Part shown: in pieces, positions 32,936 through 41,846 of the stretch
Position numbering within the stretch: position 1 is the first letter of the stretch
Layout: each line of letters opens with the position of its first letter
NCBI RefSeq assembly: GCF_025979705.1
Contig: NZ_CP110136.1
Location: 372,001-436,000 of the forward strand
Direction: 5' to 3'
DNA from: Hymenobacter sp. YIM 151858-1
Lineage (GTDB): Bacteria > Bacteroidota > Bacteroidia > Cytophagales > Hymenobacteraceae
Length of the DNA stretch: 64,000 nucleotides
Position numbers and translations under genes: made by a program
The notes under the pieces: generated by a model
What the model was told of the DNA's origin: nothing
Database searches by the model: none
The model's input: the letters and a program-made list of their open reading frames with translations, nothing else

Positions 32936-35110
32936 TCAGTTCGCGTTCGGCAAGAAGGAGTACTTGCGGCCGTACTCCAGCATCTGCTGGGCAAAGTCGC
33001 TGGGGTACTCCAGCTTCACGTCCACCACTTTGCCGTCGCGCTCCACCGGCACCAGGCGCGGCTGAATAAAGCCCGCGTACGGCGCGATGTTCAGCTTTTG
33101 GTAGCGCTGCAACACTTCTTTGTGCAGGGCAGGGTCCACCTTCACGCCGTAAGTCTCGATGAGGGTTTTGGCGCCGTTGTAGTCGCCTTCGCTTGTAATG
33201 CGCTGGGTTTCGCGCAGCAGCTGGCCGAAGAGGTTGCGCAGCTTGTCGTAATCGTTGATGCGGAAGTAGGTTTTGCCGTCCTTCTGCACCTTCTCAATCA
33301 CCTTGTCCTTCTGGCCCTTTTCGTAGGCCCACTTGGCCACCATCTGGCGGTTGCGCATGTGCGCCTCCTCCACGGTTTCACCTAGGGTCAGGCGCGAAAG
33401 CTGCGTCATCAGGCCGTTGCGGATGTAGCTGTCGTACTCGGCTTTGCCCACCTCCAGGTTGGGCACCACGCCCAGCTGAATCAGCTTGGGGTCCATGAGG
33501 TAGTACAGGGCAACCAGGTCGGCGCGGCCTTCCTCAATGGCCGAGGCGTAGCTTTTCAGGGTCTCTTTGGTAGTGCCCACGCCGGGGTTCAGCTGGCCCG
33601 ATGCGTGGCCGATTACCTCGTGCATATCGGTGTGCAGCTTGCCCGCGAGCGAGCCGTACTGCCGGGCGCGCTGCTTTTCCTCGTCGGAGTAAGCAAACTC
33701 ATCGAGCATACCGCCGGCCGAAGCCTGGTCGTAGGCCTCCACGATGTTGCCGAGCTGCACCGACTTTGAGCCGTGCTCCTTGCGAATCCAGGTAGCGTTG
33801 GGCAGGTTGATGCCGATGGGCGTAGCCGGAGCCGCGTCGCCCGACTCCACCACGGTGGTAATCACCTTGGCCGTGATGCCCACCACGTTTTTCTTTTTGT
33901 GCTCGGGCTTGATGGGCGAGTTGTTCTCGAACCACTGCGCCTGGTCGCCGATGGCTTTGATGCGCTTGGTGGCCTCCAAATCCTTAAACGATACCACCGA
34001 CTCGTACGAGGCGCGGTAGCCCAGCGGGTCGCCGTACACCTCGATAAAGCCGTTTACCACATCCACGCGCGACTTGGTATCGTGCACCCACGCAATGTTG
34101 TAGTCGTCCCACACCTTCAGGTCGCCCGAGCTGTAGTACTTCACCAGCTTCTGCAGGGCCAGCTTTTGCTCGGGCGTTTCGGCTACGTCGGCCGCTTTGC
34201 CAAGCCAGTACACAATCTGCGTAATGGCCGGGCTGTAGAGGCCGCCCACTTTCCAGGGCTGCTCCACAATCTTGCCCGATTTGTCCTTTACCAGCCGCGA
34301 GTTGAGGCCGTAGGAAATGGGGCGCGGGTCTTTTTTGTTGATCTTCCTGGCGTAGTAATCCTCTACCTCTTTCTGCGTCAGGTTTTGGTAGAAGTTGTTG
34401 GCCGAGGTTTTCACCAAATCCTGCCCGGCCTCCTGGTTTACGCGCTTGGCATCGAGGGTGGGGTCGAAGATAACGGGCGTGATGGCGGCCAGAAACTCAT
34501 CGACCGACTCGCCCGGCAGCAGCGGCAGCGCCTTGCTATCGACGCCGCGCACCAGCTCGCCGAAGTACTCGCGCGTGCACTCGGGCACAAACTTGCGGGT
34601 GCTGTAGTGGTGGTGCACGCCGTTGCTGAACCACACGCGCTTGGCGTACACGTTAAACTTCTGGGCCTGATCGACTTGCTGCGTGTTGGAGGAGCTGGCC
34701 ATGCGCTGCTGGTTGGCCTCCCACAGCGCCTCGAGGGTGCGGCGCACGCGCAGGTTGTGGCGGTAGTTCTGGTCGTAGATGATGTCGCGGCCGGCCAAAG
34801 CGGCTTCGTACAGGTAGTACAGCAGCTCTTTCTGCTGGGGCTCGAGCTGCTCGAAGCCCGGCACCTGGTAGCGCAGCACGCGCAAATCGGCAAACTGCTC
34901 GGTAACAACTTTAAACGACTGCTCGGCCGCGGGCGTAGCCACGGGGGCAGCAGGCGTGGCTGCGGCCGCCACATCGGCGCCCAGGCCATTTACGGCATTG
35001 GCGGTGGCCGAAACAGCCGCGTCGGTGGTTGGTTGGGTGGTGGCAGCCGCGCAACCTGCCAAGCCAAGGCTCAGCAGCCACGCAGCGTGGCGGGAAAGGG
35101 TGTTTTTCAT
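32936..35110 (-). CDS. M49 family (dipeptidyl-peptidase III-type) lipoprotein
   Basis: A 724-residue metallopeptidase. The N-terminus is a lipoprotein signal with lipobox LAGC (Cys20), followed by an Ala/Thr/Val-rich linker. The zinc motif HEVIGH (about 497-502) has the M49 HExxxH spacing, and the second motif is EEGRAD (about 526-531), equivalent to EECRAE of DPP III. Other family pieces are YYSSGDLKVWDDYNIAWV and LPNATWIRKEHGSKSV. It should remove dipeptides from peptide N-termini, probably at the outer-membrane periplasmic face. The ATG at 35110 starts the lipoprotein signal. Confidence 0.9.
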   Translation of the reverse strand: MKNTLSRHAAWLLSLGLAGCAAATTQPTTDAAVSATANAVNGLGADVAAAATPAAPVATPAAEQSFKVVTEQFADLRVLRYQVPGFEQLEPQQKELLYYLYEAALAGRDIIYDQNYRHNLRVRRTLEALWEANQQRMASSSNTQQVDQAQKFNVYAKRVWFSNGVHHHYSTRKFVPECTREYFGELVRGVDSKALPLLPGESVDEFLAAITPVIFDPTLDAKRVNQEAGQDLVKTSANNFYQNLTQKEVEDYYARKINKKDPRPISYGLNSRLVKDKSGKIVEQPWKVGGLYSPAITQIVYWLGKAADVAETPEQKLALQKLVKYYSSGDLKVWDDYNIAWVHDTKSRVDVVNGFIEVYGDPLGYRASYESVVSFKDLEATKRIKAIGDQAQWFENNSPIKPEHKKKNVVGITAKVITTVVESGDAAPATPIGINLPNATWIRKEHGSKSVQLGNIVEAYDQASAGGMLDEFAYSDEEKQRARQYGSLAGKLHTDMHEVIGHASGQLNPGVGTTKETLKSYASAIEEGRADLVALYYLMDPKLIQLGVVPNLEVGKAEYDSYIRNGLMTQLSRLTLGETVEEAHMRNRQMVAKWAYEKGQKDKVIEKVQKDGKTYFRINDYDKLRNLFGQLLRETQRITSEGDYNGAKTLIETYGVKVDPALHKEVLQRYQKLNIAPYAGFIQPRLVPVERDGKVVDVKLEYPSDFAQQMLEYGRKYSFLPNAN

Positions 35111-35217
35111 GGGTAAGTGAGAAAGGGCAAGCAAAAGCCGGCGCAAAGCAACGCATTCAGCTTGCCAAATCACAATGCAAATACAACGCCGCAATGGCCT
35201 GGCGCGTCAGCAGCGCG

Positions 35218-35446
35218 GTGTAGCGCGGACTTTGCAGTCCGCGTCCCCGGATAGTAAAATCAATCGTAGCGCGGTACCGCGGTGTAGCGCGGGCTGAAGT
35301 CCACGTTGGCGTGAACGAAATCGTTGATGCGAAACCGCGAGAGTCTATCGTTCTGACACACGCGGGCTAAAGCTCACGCTGCATTTCCCTAGGTTAGAAA
35401 CAGAAATTACTATCCGGGGACGCGGACTGCAAAGTCCGCGCTACAC
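35218..35446. repeat. Inverted repeat with perfect 40-bp arms (REP type)
   Basis: The arms 35218-35257 and 35407-35446 are exact reverse complements. Each contains GTAGCGCGGACTTTGCAGTC and GGATAGTAA, as in the 21371-21715 element. The spacer holds a second imperfect pair (GTAGCGCGGGCTGAAG near 35283 and CACGCGGGCTAAAGC near 35358) and one CCTAGG. It ends directly before the stop of menE. Confidence 0.9.
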
Positions 35447-35450
35447 GCAG

Positions 35451-36569
35451 CTACAACCCTAGCTGCTGCAAGGTGCTGCGCCGATCGAGCTTGCCGCTGG
35501 CGGTTTGCGCAAACGCGGGCACGTAGTGCACGGCGCGCGGCACCTCGTAGCGGCCGAGGCGCTGGCGCAGCGTATCAGCCACTTCAGCCCATTGTGCTTC
35601 GGCCAGCGGCTGGCCCTCGATGATGGCCGTTACCTGCTGACCTAGGCGCTCATCGGGCAGGCCCGTAACGAAGGCGCGGCGGCCCAGGTGGTTTAGTTCA
35701 GCCAGGGTTATTTCGAGCACTTGCTCCACTTTTTCGGCGGGCACTTTTACGCCGCCCGAGTTGATGACGAAATCGGCGCGGCCGAGCCACTCAAACAAGT
35801 GGTGGTCGTTTTCGGCAAAGCGCACGAGGTCGTTGGTTTGCACCAACTCCTGGTTGGTTACGTCGCCCCGAATGGCGAGGCAGCGGCGCTCGTCCTGCTC
35901 CACGTGCAGGCCGGGCAGCACGCGGTAGTAGGCCGAGGCATCGGGGCCGTTGAGGCGGCGCAGGGCAATGTGCGAGCAGGTTTCCGTCATGCCGTAGGTG
36001 TGGTAAACGGGCACCTGCAGCGTACCGGCCAGCTGCGTCAGGGCGGCATCAACGGCCGCGCCGCCAATCAGGATGGCCTTCATTTGCTCCAGGCGCGGAG
36101 CGTGGCCGTGCTCCAGCACCGTGCGCAATTGCAAGGGCACAAACGAGGCAAAATCGAACTCGGCATCGGGCGGGAGCAGGGCAAACGGGTCGGCCACGGG
36201 CTCGGTGATGGTGAGGTGCAAGCCGTGCTCCAGGGCCCGAATCAGCATCATCAGCCCGCCGATAAACTCGCAGTTGAGGCATACCAGCATGCGGTGGCCG
36301 AGGCCCAGCCCTAGGTGGCTCATGGTGCGCGCGGCGCTGGCAACCAGCTGGCTGCGGCGCAGCACAATGGGTTGGGGCGTGCCCGTGGAGCCCGAGGTGG
36401 TCAGCACAAACTCCTGGGCCCCGTTGAGCCACTGGCGGCAGTAGTCGAGCACGCGCGCTTCGTAGCCGTTGATTTCGCCGCCGGCGTGGGCGGGGTACTC
36501 CTGCACTTCGGCGTAAGGGTAGCGGCGGCCATTGAGCAGCAGCGAATCGGGGAGGGTGGTAGCGGGCAT
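35451..36569 (-). CDS. menE: o-Succinylbenzoate-CoA ligase (MenE)
   Basis: A 372-residue ANL-superfamily ligase, short as MenE enzymes in Bacteroidota are. Motifs: LTTSGSTGTPQPIVL near 55-70 (P-loop), YHTYGMTETCSHIALRR near 190-206, and the C-terminal TASGKLDRRS with the catalytic Lys. The combination with menB, menD, menF and menI within 10 kb supports the assignment. It makes o-succinylbenzoyl-CoA in menaquinone synthesis. The start at 36569 (MPATTL) was chosen because upstream codons look non-coding. The 3' end abuts a REP-type palindrome. Confidence 0.85.
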   Translation of the reverse strand: MPATTLPDSLLLNGRRYPYAEVQEYPAHAGGEINGYEARVLDYCRQWLNGAQEFVLTTSGSTGTPQPIVLRRSQLVASAARTMSHLGLGLGHRMLVCLNCEFIGGLMMLIRALEHGLHLTITEPVADPFALLPPDAEFDFASFVPLQLRTVLEHGHAPRLEQMKAILIGGAAVDAALTQLAGTLQVPVYHTYGMTETCSHIALRRLNGPDASAYYRVLPGLHVEQDERRCLAIRGDVTNQELVQTNDLVRFAENDHHLFEWLGRADFVINSGGVKVPAEKVEQVLEITLAELNHLGRRAFVTGLPDERLGQQVTAIIEGQPLAEAQWAEVADTLRQRLGRYEVPRAVHYVPAFAQTASGKLDRRSTLQQLGL

Positions 36570-36669
36570 GCAGCGTTGGGGTACGGGGCGAAAAAACAAA
36601 AGCCGATAGCTGATACCGGCAACGCAAAAGAAAGGATGCGCTGCCAATGCCGCGGGCAGGCCGCGGCAC

Positions 36670-37098
36670 CTAGGAAATCAGCCACTGCTGGTAGCCGCGG
36701 GCAGTAGGCCAGTTGAGGGCCAGCAAGCCGGCAAACATTACCCCGTAGTACAGCAAATCGAAAAACTGCCCGCTCGACTGGTACAGCAGCAGCGGCGGCA
36801 GGGCCAGCAGGCCCAGCAAACTGTTGCGCAAAATCAGGCGGCTCCGGAACACGCGGTGGTTTTCGTGGCTGGGGCGGCGCAGGTTGGGCCGCAGGTACCG
36901 CGACATGGTGTAGAGGCTGCTGCCCACCATCAGCACCAGCAAAGCCGCCAGAATAACGTACGGGCCCAGCGAAGGTGCCGGGCCCAGCGCCCCGCTGGCC
37001 ATGCCGCCCCCGGCCCACATTACCAGGGCCCCCATCAGCAAGGCTTGCAGCAGGTACTGCACTACATGAATCAGTTGCGTCAGGCGGATGGGCTGCAT
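36670..37098 (-). CDS. Small membrane protein upstream of menE
   Basis: A 142-residue protein with four hydrophobic helices (VVQYLLQALLMGALVMWAGG, YVILAALLVLMVGSSLY, RNSLLGLLALPPLLLY, FFDLLYYGVMFAGLLALNW). No family is recognised. It ends 100 bases upstream of menE on the same strand and could be co-transcribed. Two starts are possible, at 37116 and 37098; the second is used because it begins MQPIRL. The TAG stop lies in a CCTAGG motif. Confidence 0.6.
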   Translation of the reverse strand: MQPIRLTQLIHVVQYLLQALLMGALVMWAGGGMASGALGPAPSLGPYVILAALLVLMVGSSLYTMSRYLRPNLRRPSHENHRVFRSRLILRNSLLGLLALPPLLLYQSSGQFFDLLYYGVMFAGLLALNWPTARGYQQWLIS

Positions 37099-37219
37099 GA
37101 ATACGGCGGTGGACAACTCCTATCCAGCTCTTACGCAGGCCGCTGCGGTAAGGTCGTGGTGCCCGGGCACTGGTTTGGCCCGCCCCAAAAACCGGGCTGC
37201 GGGGCCAGGGCAAATACGG

Positions 37220-38077
37220 CTACTCCGGCGTCGGGTAAAAATCGGCTACCGAGGAGGTCGTCAGGAGGTAATCGAGCGGAAAGCGGCGCTGAAACACCGC
37301 GGGCGGCTTGCTGCCGGCTGGCACCAGCATCAGCCCCGATTTGCCGGCCAGTTGCAGCGGCCCGCCGGGCGCCGGCGTGGGCCGTTGGTCGAAGGCTACT
37401 TCGTAAAAATGAAGGTAACGCTGCACAAAGCGCCGGTAGGCCCGCTGCCGGCCGGGCGCCGCCGCGCCGCCGGCCTGTATAAAGCTCACGGGCTGGTTTT
37501 GCACCCAGGCCGCCTGCAACTCCACGGCGCTGAGCGGCACCTGGTGCAGCGTGGGCATCAGGTCGAACTGAGCATCGAGCAGGGCCCATTTGCGGTGTTC
37601 GGGCAGCCATACCTCCGTGAGCACGTGGCCGGCGCCGGCGCGGCGGGTTTCGGCATCCCGGGTTTTCAGGGCCAGCACCCGGGCCTTAAAGCCCAGGGCC
37701 AGCAGCGCATCGGTGGTAACTTTGGCGTACTCCACGCACCGGAAGTTTTTGCCCGCTTTGGCCTCGCGGATGATGGTAAGGGCATCGGGCGCGGAGGGCT
37801 CGTTGCGGCCGCTGTGCCGCCAAAGCCCGTGCACCCATTGGCTTACGAGCAGGGCTTGGTCGCGGCGCTGGGGGGCGCGGGCGGTAAGCTGCTGCAGGCC
37901 GTTTTCGCGGCGCAGCCGCCGCAGGTACGCATCCTGCGCCGTATCGGGGTAAGCAAAGCGGATGGCCGGGTTGGCCGTTTGGCTGCCGTACGCGAGCGGC
38001 TTGCTTTGCGCCCGGCCGGCCTGCGGCGCGAGCCACAGCGCCGCTGCCATGATGCCTGATACCAACGTTTTGCGCAT
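37220..38077 (-). CDS. Exported transglutaminase-like protein
   Basis: A 285-residue protein with a signal peptide (KTLVSGIMAAALWLAPQAGRA). A transglutaminase-like (papain-fold) core shows the triad: Cys114 in NFRCVEYAKVTTDALLALGF, His151 in GAGHVLTEVWL and Asp168 in KWALLDAQFDL. Such proteins act as cysteine peptidases or amidases or cross-linkers on the cell surface or in the periplasm. The natural substrate is unknown. Start at 38077 by signal peptide. Confidence 0.82.
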   Translation of the reverse strand: MRKTLVSGIMAAALWLAPQAGRAQSKPLAYGSQTANPAIRFAYPDTAQDAYLRRLRRENGLQQLTARAPQRRDQALLVSQWVHGLWRHSGRNEPSAPDALTIIREAKAGKNFRCVEYAKVTTDALLALGFKARVLALKTRDAETRRAGAGHVLTEVWLPEHRKWALLDAQFDLMPTLHQVPLSAVELQAAWVQNQPVSFIQAGGAAAPGRQRAYRRFVQRYLHFYEVAFDQRPTPAPGGPLQLAGKSGLMLVPAGSKPPAVFQRRFPLDYLLTTSSVADFYPTPE

Positions 38078-38147
38078 AGGGCATTGCGAAAAGAGTGGTT
38101 CGAATCATGCGTGGCGGGGCAAGCCGCCGGCCGCCGGCGCGCGGCCC

Positions 38148-39113
38148 CTACGAGTGCTGCACAATGGCGAAGTACAGCGGCATACCTAGGGTAATGTTGA
38201 TGGGGAACGTGACGCCCAGCGCCATCGGAATGTACAGGCCGGGGTCGGCTTTGGGGGCGGCCAGGCGCATGGCGGCGGGCACGGCAATGTACGAGGCGCT
38301 GGCGGCCAGAATGGCGAAGATGAAGCGGTTGCCCACGCTATCGGTAACCAAGTGGCTGGCGCTGGCTACCAGGCAGCCGTTGAGCACCGGAATCAGGATA
38401 GCAAACACCGTTACGAAGCGGCCGTAGCGCGTGAAAGCGGAAAACCGGCGCGCCGTTACCATGCCCATTTCGAGCAGGAAAATGGCCAGAAAGCCCTTGA
38501 AAATGTCGGTAGTGAAGGGCTTGATGCCGTCGGCCTGCTTGGTGTCGGCAATGAGGCCGATGAGCAGGCTGCCCAGCACCATCAGCACGCTGCCGTTGGT
38601 GAAGGAGTGCTGAATGATGGAGCGCAGGTTGGACTGCGCGTTGTCGGCAGGAGCTTCGTTGCGCATCATCAGCACCACGCCCACGATAATGGCCGGCGAC
38701 TCCATCAGGGCCATTACGGCTACCATGTGCCCCCCGAAGTTGAGCTGCTGCGCCTCCAGAAACGACACCGCCGACACAAACGTAACCGCGCTAACCGAGC
38801 CGTAGGCCGCCGCAATGGCGCCCGCGTCGCTGGTGCTCAGGCGCCGCTTCAGAATGAAAAACGTGTAGAGCGGAATCAGTGAGGCGATAAGCAAACCGAA
38901 CAGCAGCGAATACAGGATTTCGCTGCTGAAGGGGCTGTGTGCCAGCTCTTGCCCGCCCTTAAACCCAATGGAGAACAGCAGGTACAGCGAGATGAACTTG
39001 CTGGTGGTGGGCGGAATCTCCAAGTCGCTCTTGACGGCGGTGGCCACAATGCCCAGGGCAAAAAACAGCAGCGTGGGGTTGGTAAGGTTGGAGATGAGTA
39101 GCTGTGAATCCAT
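38148..39113 (-). CDS. sbtA: SbtA-type sodium-dependent bicarbonate transporter
   Basis: A 321-residue inner-membrane protein with about ten helices. Family signatures are NLTNPTLLFFALGIVATAVK at the N-terminus, KFISLYLLFSIGFKGGQELA, AIAAAYGSVSAVTFVSAVSF and YIAVPAAMRLAAPKADPGLY, typical of SbtA/DUF897. It is expected to import bicarbonate with sodium, feeding carboxylases in a non-photosynthetic host. No SbtB-like PII protein is next to it. The ATG at 39113 begins MDSQLL. The upstream 39114-39431 gap contains a terminator for the next gene. Confidence 0.85.
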   Translation of the reverse strand: MDSQLLISNLTNPTLLFFALGIVATAVKSDLEIPPTTSKFISLYLLFSIGFKGGQELAHSPFSSEILYSLLFGLLIASLIPLYTFFILKRRLSTSDAGAIAAAYGSVSAVTFVSAVSFLEAQQLNFGGHMVAVMALMESPAIIVGVVLMMRNEAPADNAQSNLRSIIQHSFTNGSVLMVLGSLLIGLIADTKQADGIKPFTTDIFKGFLAIFLLEMGMVTARRFSAFTRYGRFVTVFAILIPVLNGCLVASASHLVTDSVGNRFIFAILAASASYIAVPAAMRLAAPKADPGLYIPMALGVTFPINITLGMPLYFAIVQHS

Positions 39114-39388
39114 GCAAGTGTGGGGCGAATGATGCCCAGGGCCCTAGGTGTTGCCGGCGGCAGCACCTGCAACGGGTGGCACTTTGCCACTGAGGCCTTG
39201 GGCGACCTAGGCGTGAAAGCGGGCGCAAGTAAGTGAATAATAGTAAAACTATCATTGGTGATTACAAAGCTTCTTGTTGCCGAGGCCGATGCCGCCGTGC
39301 CGCTATACCAAAGAGCAATAGCAGAAGCACAGCGGCGTGGGCGTGGCGGTTGTGGCAGCCGTGGGCTTGCTCCCGCGAGGCCACAAAA

Positions 39389-39413
39389 AAGCCCGCACCT
39401 AGGGCGCGGGCTT
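39389..39413 (-). terminator. Classical terminator of the methyltransferase gene
   Basis: An 8-bp stem (39389-39396 with 39406-39413) followed on the minus strand by a T6 tract. The loop carries CCTAGG (ACCTAGGGC on the plus strand). The rest of 39114-39431 shows no gene. Confidence 0.8.
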
Positions 39414-39431
39414 GCTGAAGCAGCAACCTGA

Positions 39432-40286
39432 CTATGCCTGGGGCTTTTGGCCGCACACAATGCGGGCCCCAAAATCGATGGCCGCGTGGTGGTCGGGGTA
39501 TTTCTGCGCTACCAGCTCAAACACCTCCCGCCTGATTTTCTCGCGGGTGCTGCCATCGGCTTTGCTCATGGCGGCCACTACCGGCGCGGCCACCTCGTTC
39601 ATAAACAGCCAGTAGTTGTCGGGGCTGCCGGCCCGCAGCTTGCCGGTTACTTCTTTTTCGACGATGCTTACCAGCCCGGCCTGCCCCAGGATATCGGCCA
39701 GCATACCCGGCGTGCCGCACCGGAACATGCCCGGTGCGCCGGGCGGCGGGGCCGGCAGCTGCAGGTTTTTGTTGATGGTGCCCATAATCATCGTTACCCA
39801 GGGGTTTTGCTCGGGCGTACCCCACACAGCCGCCGCCAGGCGCCCGCCAGGCTTCAGCACCCGCTGCATTTCCTGCGCGGCCAGCTGCATATCGGGGAAA
39901 AACATGAAGCCCATGCGGCAGCTAACGGCATCAAAGGTGTTGTCGGCGAAGGGCAGCTCGCACACGTCGCACGCTACGGTTTCGTAATTGCGGATGCCGC
40001 GCCTAGCGGCGTTGTCGCGGGCTACTTCCAGCATGCCTTCGGCCAGGTCGGTAATCACCACGTGGCCGTCTTTCACAATCCTGGCAATGGAAAGGCCCGG
40101 CTCGCCAGTGCCAGCGGCAATATCCAGCACCACATCGGTGCTGCGGAGTTGCAAGGCACGGATGATTTCGTCGCCCATGGGCCTGAGCCAATCCATGGTA
40201 AAATCATCCCACTTGCGCCACCCCGGCGAAAACCTGTTCCAGGTTTCCTTTTGCTGTTCTCTGATTTGTTCCAGTTGAGCTTCCAT
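39432..40286 (-). CDS. Class I SAM-dependent methyltransferase (UbiE/MenG-like)
   Basis: A 284-residue Rossmann methyltransferase. Motif I is VVLDIAAGTGEPGLSIA (about 51-67), the acidic loop HVVITDLAEGML follows, then CDVCELPFADNTFDAVSCRM and LKPGGRLAAAVWG. The closest style is the UbiE/MenG or phytanoyl-type family. Its place beside men genes makes a menaquinone-methyltransferase role possible, but the C-terminal half (CGTPGMLADILGQAGLV) differs from typical MenG. An alternative start at 40316 adds ten residues; 40286 (MEAQLEQ) is preferred. Confidence 0.78.
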   Translation of the reverse strand: MEAQLEQIREQQKETWNRFSPGWRKWDDFTMDWLRPMGDEIIRALQLRSTDVVLDIAAGTGEPGLSIARIVKDGHVVITDLAEGMLEVARDNAARRGIRNYETVACDVCELPFADNTFDAVSCRMGFMFFPDMQLAAQEMQRVLKPGGRLAAAVWGTPEQNPWVTMIMGTINKNLQLPAPPPGAPGMFRCGTPGMLADILGQAGLVSIVEKEVTGKLRAGSPDNYWLFMNEVAAPVVAAMSKADGSTREKIRREVFELVAQKYPDHHAAIDFGARIVCGQKPQA

Positions 40287-40459
40287 GGCGTTCGGTTGCT
40301 GAGATACAACATACATAGGCCCAATGAGGCAGGTGTAATATCTTCATCAGAAACGCCCGGTGCAATCACATAAACTAGTGATAATGAGAGGGTGCTGAAA
40401 CGTTTGCCTAGGTTGCGGGGCTACACAGGCCCCTTGCCCCGGCAGTGTAGCCGCCCGGT

Positions 40460-40792
40460 TTAATGGCCGGTGCCTGCCGAGTCGGGTAGCAGCCGAAACG
40501 AGGTGGCCACAAAACGGTTCTTAACCACCCTTCCGCTCACCTCGGCGCGCCGGATGCTGTTGCAGAACCCGTCGTTGGCATGGGCGTCGCCGTGCGAGTC
40601 GATGGAGGTGCCCTCTACGAAATACGCTTTGCCGCCAATGCGCACGGCCAGGTCGCAGCCCTTGCCGGGCAGCCCCAGGCGGCACTGCCCGCACGAGGCT
40701 TCCACCACCTGCTTGGCCGGTGCCGGCGTGGTTTGAGCCTGGGCCGGAGCGGCAAGCCCAGCTAACAACGGAAGAAATGCCAACAGCTTCAT
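40460..40792 (-). CDS. Small exported Cys-rich protein (DUF6370-like)
   Basis: A 110-residue protein with a signal peptide (KLLAFLPLLAGLAAPAQA). The mature part starts EASCGQCRLGLPGKGCDLAV, then RIGGKAYFVEGTSIDSHGDA and DGFCNSIRRAEVSG. Four Cys (CGQC, GC, FC) and an Asp-His pair are conserved-looking and may bind metal or form disulfides. I recognise the pattern from a Bacteroidota family listed as DUF6370; the function is unknown. It lies beyond the menB terminator as a separate unit. Confidence 0.72.
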   Translation of the reverse strand: MKLLAFLPLLAGLAAPAQAQTTPAPAKQVVEASCGQCRLGLPGKGCDLAVRIGGKAYFVEGTSIDSHGDAHANDGFCNSIRRAEVSGRVVKNRFVATSFRLLPDSAGTGH

Positions 40793-40839
40793 GGGAGGAG
40801 GAGAAATATGCCGAAGAACAAAGTACGTGTGTAAAGCAA

Positions 40840-40874
40840 AAACGGCCCGCACAACCGGGTTGTGCGGGCCGTTT
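40840..40874 (-). terminator. Strong terminator after menB
   Basis: A 16-bp perfect stem (40840-40855 with 40859-40874) with a CGG loop, 25 bases beyond the menB stop, flanked by TTT on the minus strand. Confidence 0.88.
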
Positions 40875-40899
40875 GCGGGGCCTAGGTGGCGCGTAAAGC

Positions 40900-41724
40900 T
40901 TAGGGGAACTTGGGGTACTTCGAGAAGTCGGGCTTGCGCTTCTCCATGAAGGCGTTTTTGCCCTCTTTGGCCTCTTCGGAGAGGTAGTACAGTAGCGTGG
41001 CGTTGCCGGCCAGCTCCTGAATACCAGCCTGCCCATCGAGCTCGGCGTTGAACGACGATTTGAGCATGCGCAGCGCCAGCGGGCTTTTCTCGAGCATCTT
41101 GAAGCACCATTCGAGGGTGGTGCTTTCGAGCTGCTCCAGCGGTACCACTTTGTTTACGAGGCCCATGTCGAGGGCTTCCTGGGCGTTGTACTGGTCGCAG
41201 AGGTACCAGATTTCGCGGGCCTTCTTCTGGCCCACGATGCGCGCCAGGTACGAAGCACCAAAGCCACCGTCGAACGAGCCTACTTTGGGGCCGGTTTGGC
41301 CGAAGCGGGCGTTTTCGGCGGCAATGCTCAGGTCGCACACCACGTGCAGCACGTGGCCGCCGCCAATGGCCCACCCGGCCACCATGGCCACCACCGGCTT
41401 GGGGATGGAGCGGATTTGCTTTTGCAGGTCGAGCACGTTGAGGCGCGGCACGGTGTCTTCGCCCACGTAGCCGCCGTGGCCGCGCACGCTCTGGTCGCCG
41501 CCCGAGCAGAAGGCCTGGCCGCCTTCGCCCGTCAGGATGATGACACCGATATCGGTGCGGTTGCGGCAAATGTCCATTGCCTCAATCATTTCCTGCACCG
41601 TGAGCGGGGTGAAGGCGTTGTGCACCTGCGGGCGGTTGATGGAAATTTTGGCAATGCCTTCGTAGTAGCTGAACAGGATTTCCTTGAATTCCTTGATCGG
41701 CGTCCAGGTAACTTGCTGGGACAT
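40900..41724 (-). CDS. menB: 1,4-Dihydroxy-2-naphthoyl-CoA synthase (MenB)
   Basis: A 274-residue crotonase-fold enzyme. Hallmarks: [20 protein letters not shown], the active-site loop [18 protein letters not shown] (about 71-88), [40 protein letters not shown] and the C-terminal [19 protein letters not shown] typical of MenB. It closes the second ring of menaquinone from o-succinylbenzoyl-CoA. The start at 41724 (MSQQV) gives the usual length. menD ends 122 bases upstream; the spacer can fold into an imperfect hairpin (about 41765-41810), which may be an attenuator. Confidence 0.93.
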   Translation of the reverse strand: MSQQVTWTPIKEFKEILFSYYEGIAKISINRPQVHNAFTPLTVQEMIEAMDICRNRTDIGVIILTGEGGQAFCSGGDQSVRGHGGYVGEDTVPRLNVLDLQKQIRSIPKPVVAMVAGWAIGGGHVLHVVCDLSIAAENARFGQTGPKVGSFDGGFGASYLARIVGQKKAREIWYLCDQYNAQEALDMGLVNKVVPLEQLESTTLEWCFKMLEKSPLALRMLKSSFNAELDGQAGIQELAGNATLLYYLSEEAKEGKNAFMEKRKPDFSKYPKFP

Positions 41725-41846
41725 AAAGAGTGAATTGAACTCAGCGCCCTCTGCGCAACCTGCCGGGTCTTCTGCAGGCCGAAAATCGTGGGTACGATTG
41801 CGGCCCGCAGAAGACGCAGGGGTTTTCGCAGAAGACGCCGAGGGTT

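Noticed and set aside
40460-41569. 369-codon frame covering the small Cys-rich gene and part of menB
   Set aside because: Only the last 110 residues are real (Cys-rich protein); the rest is out of frame with menB and crosses the strong terminator at 40840-40874.
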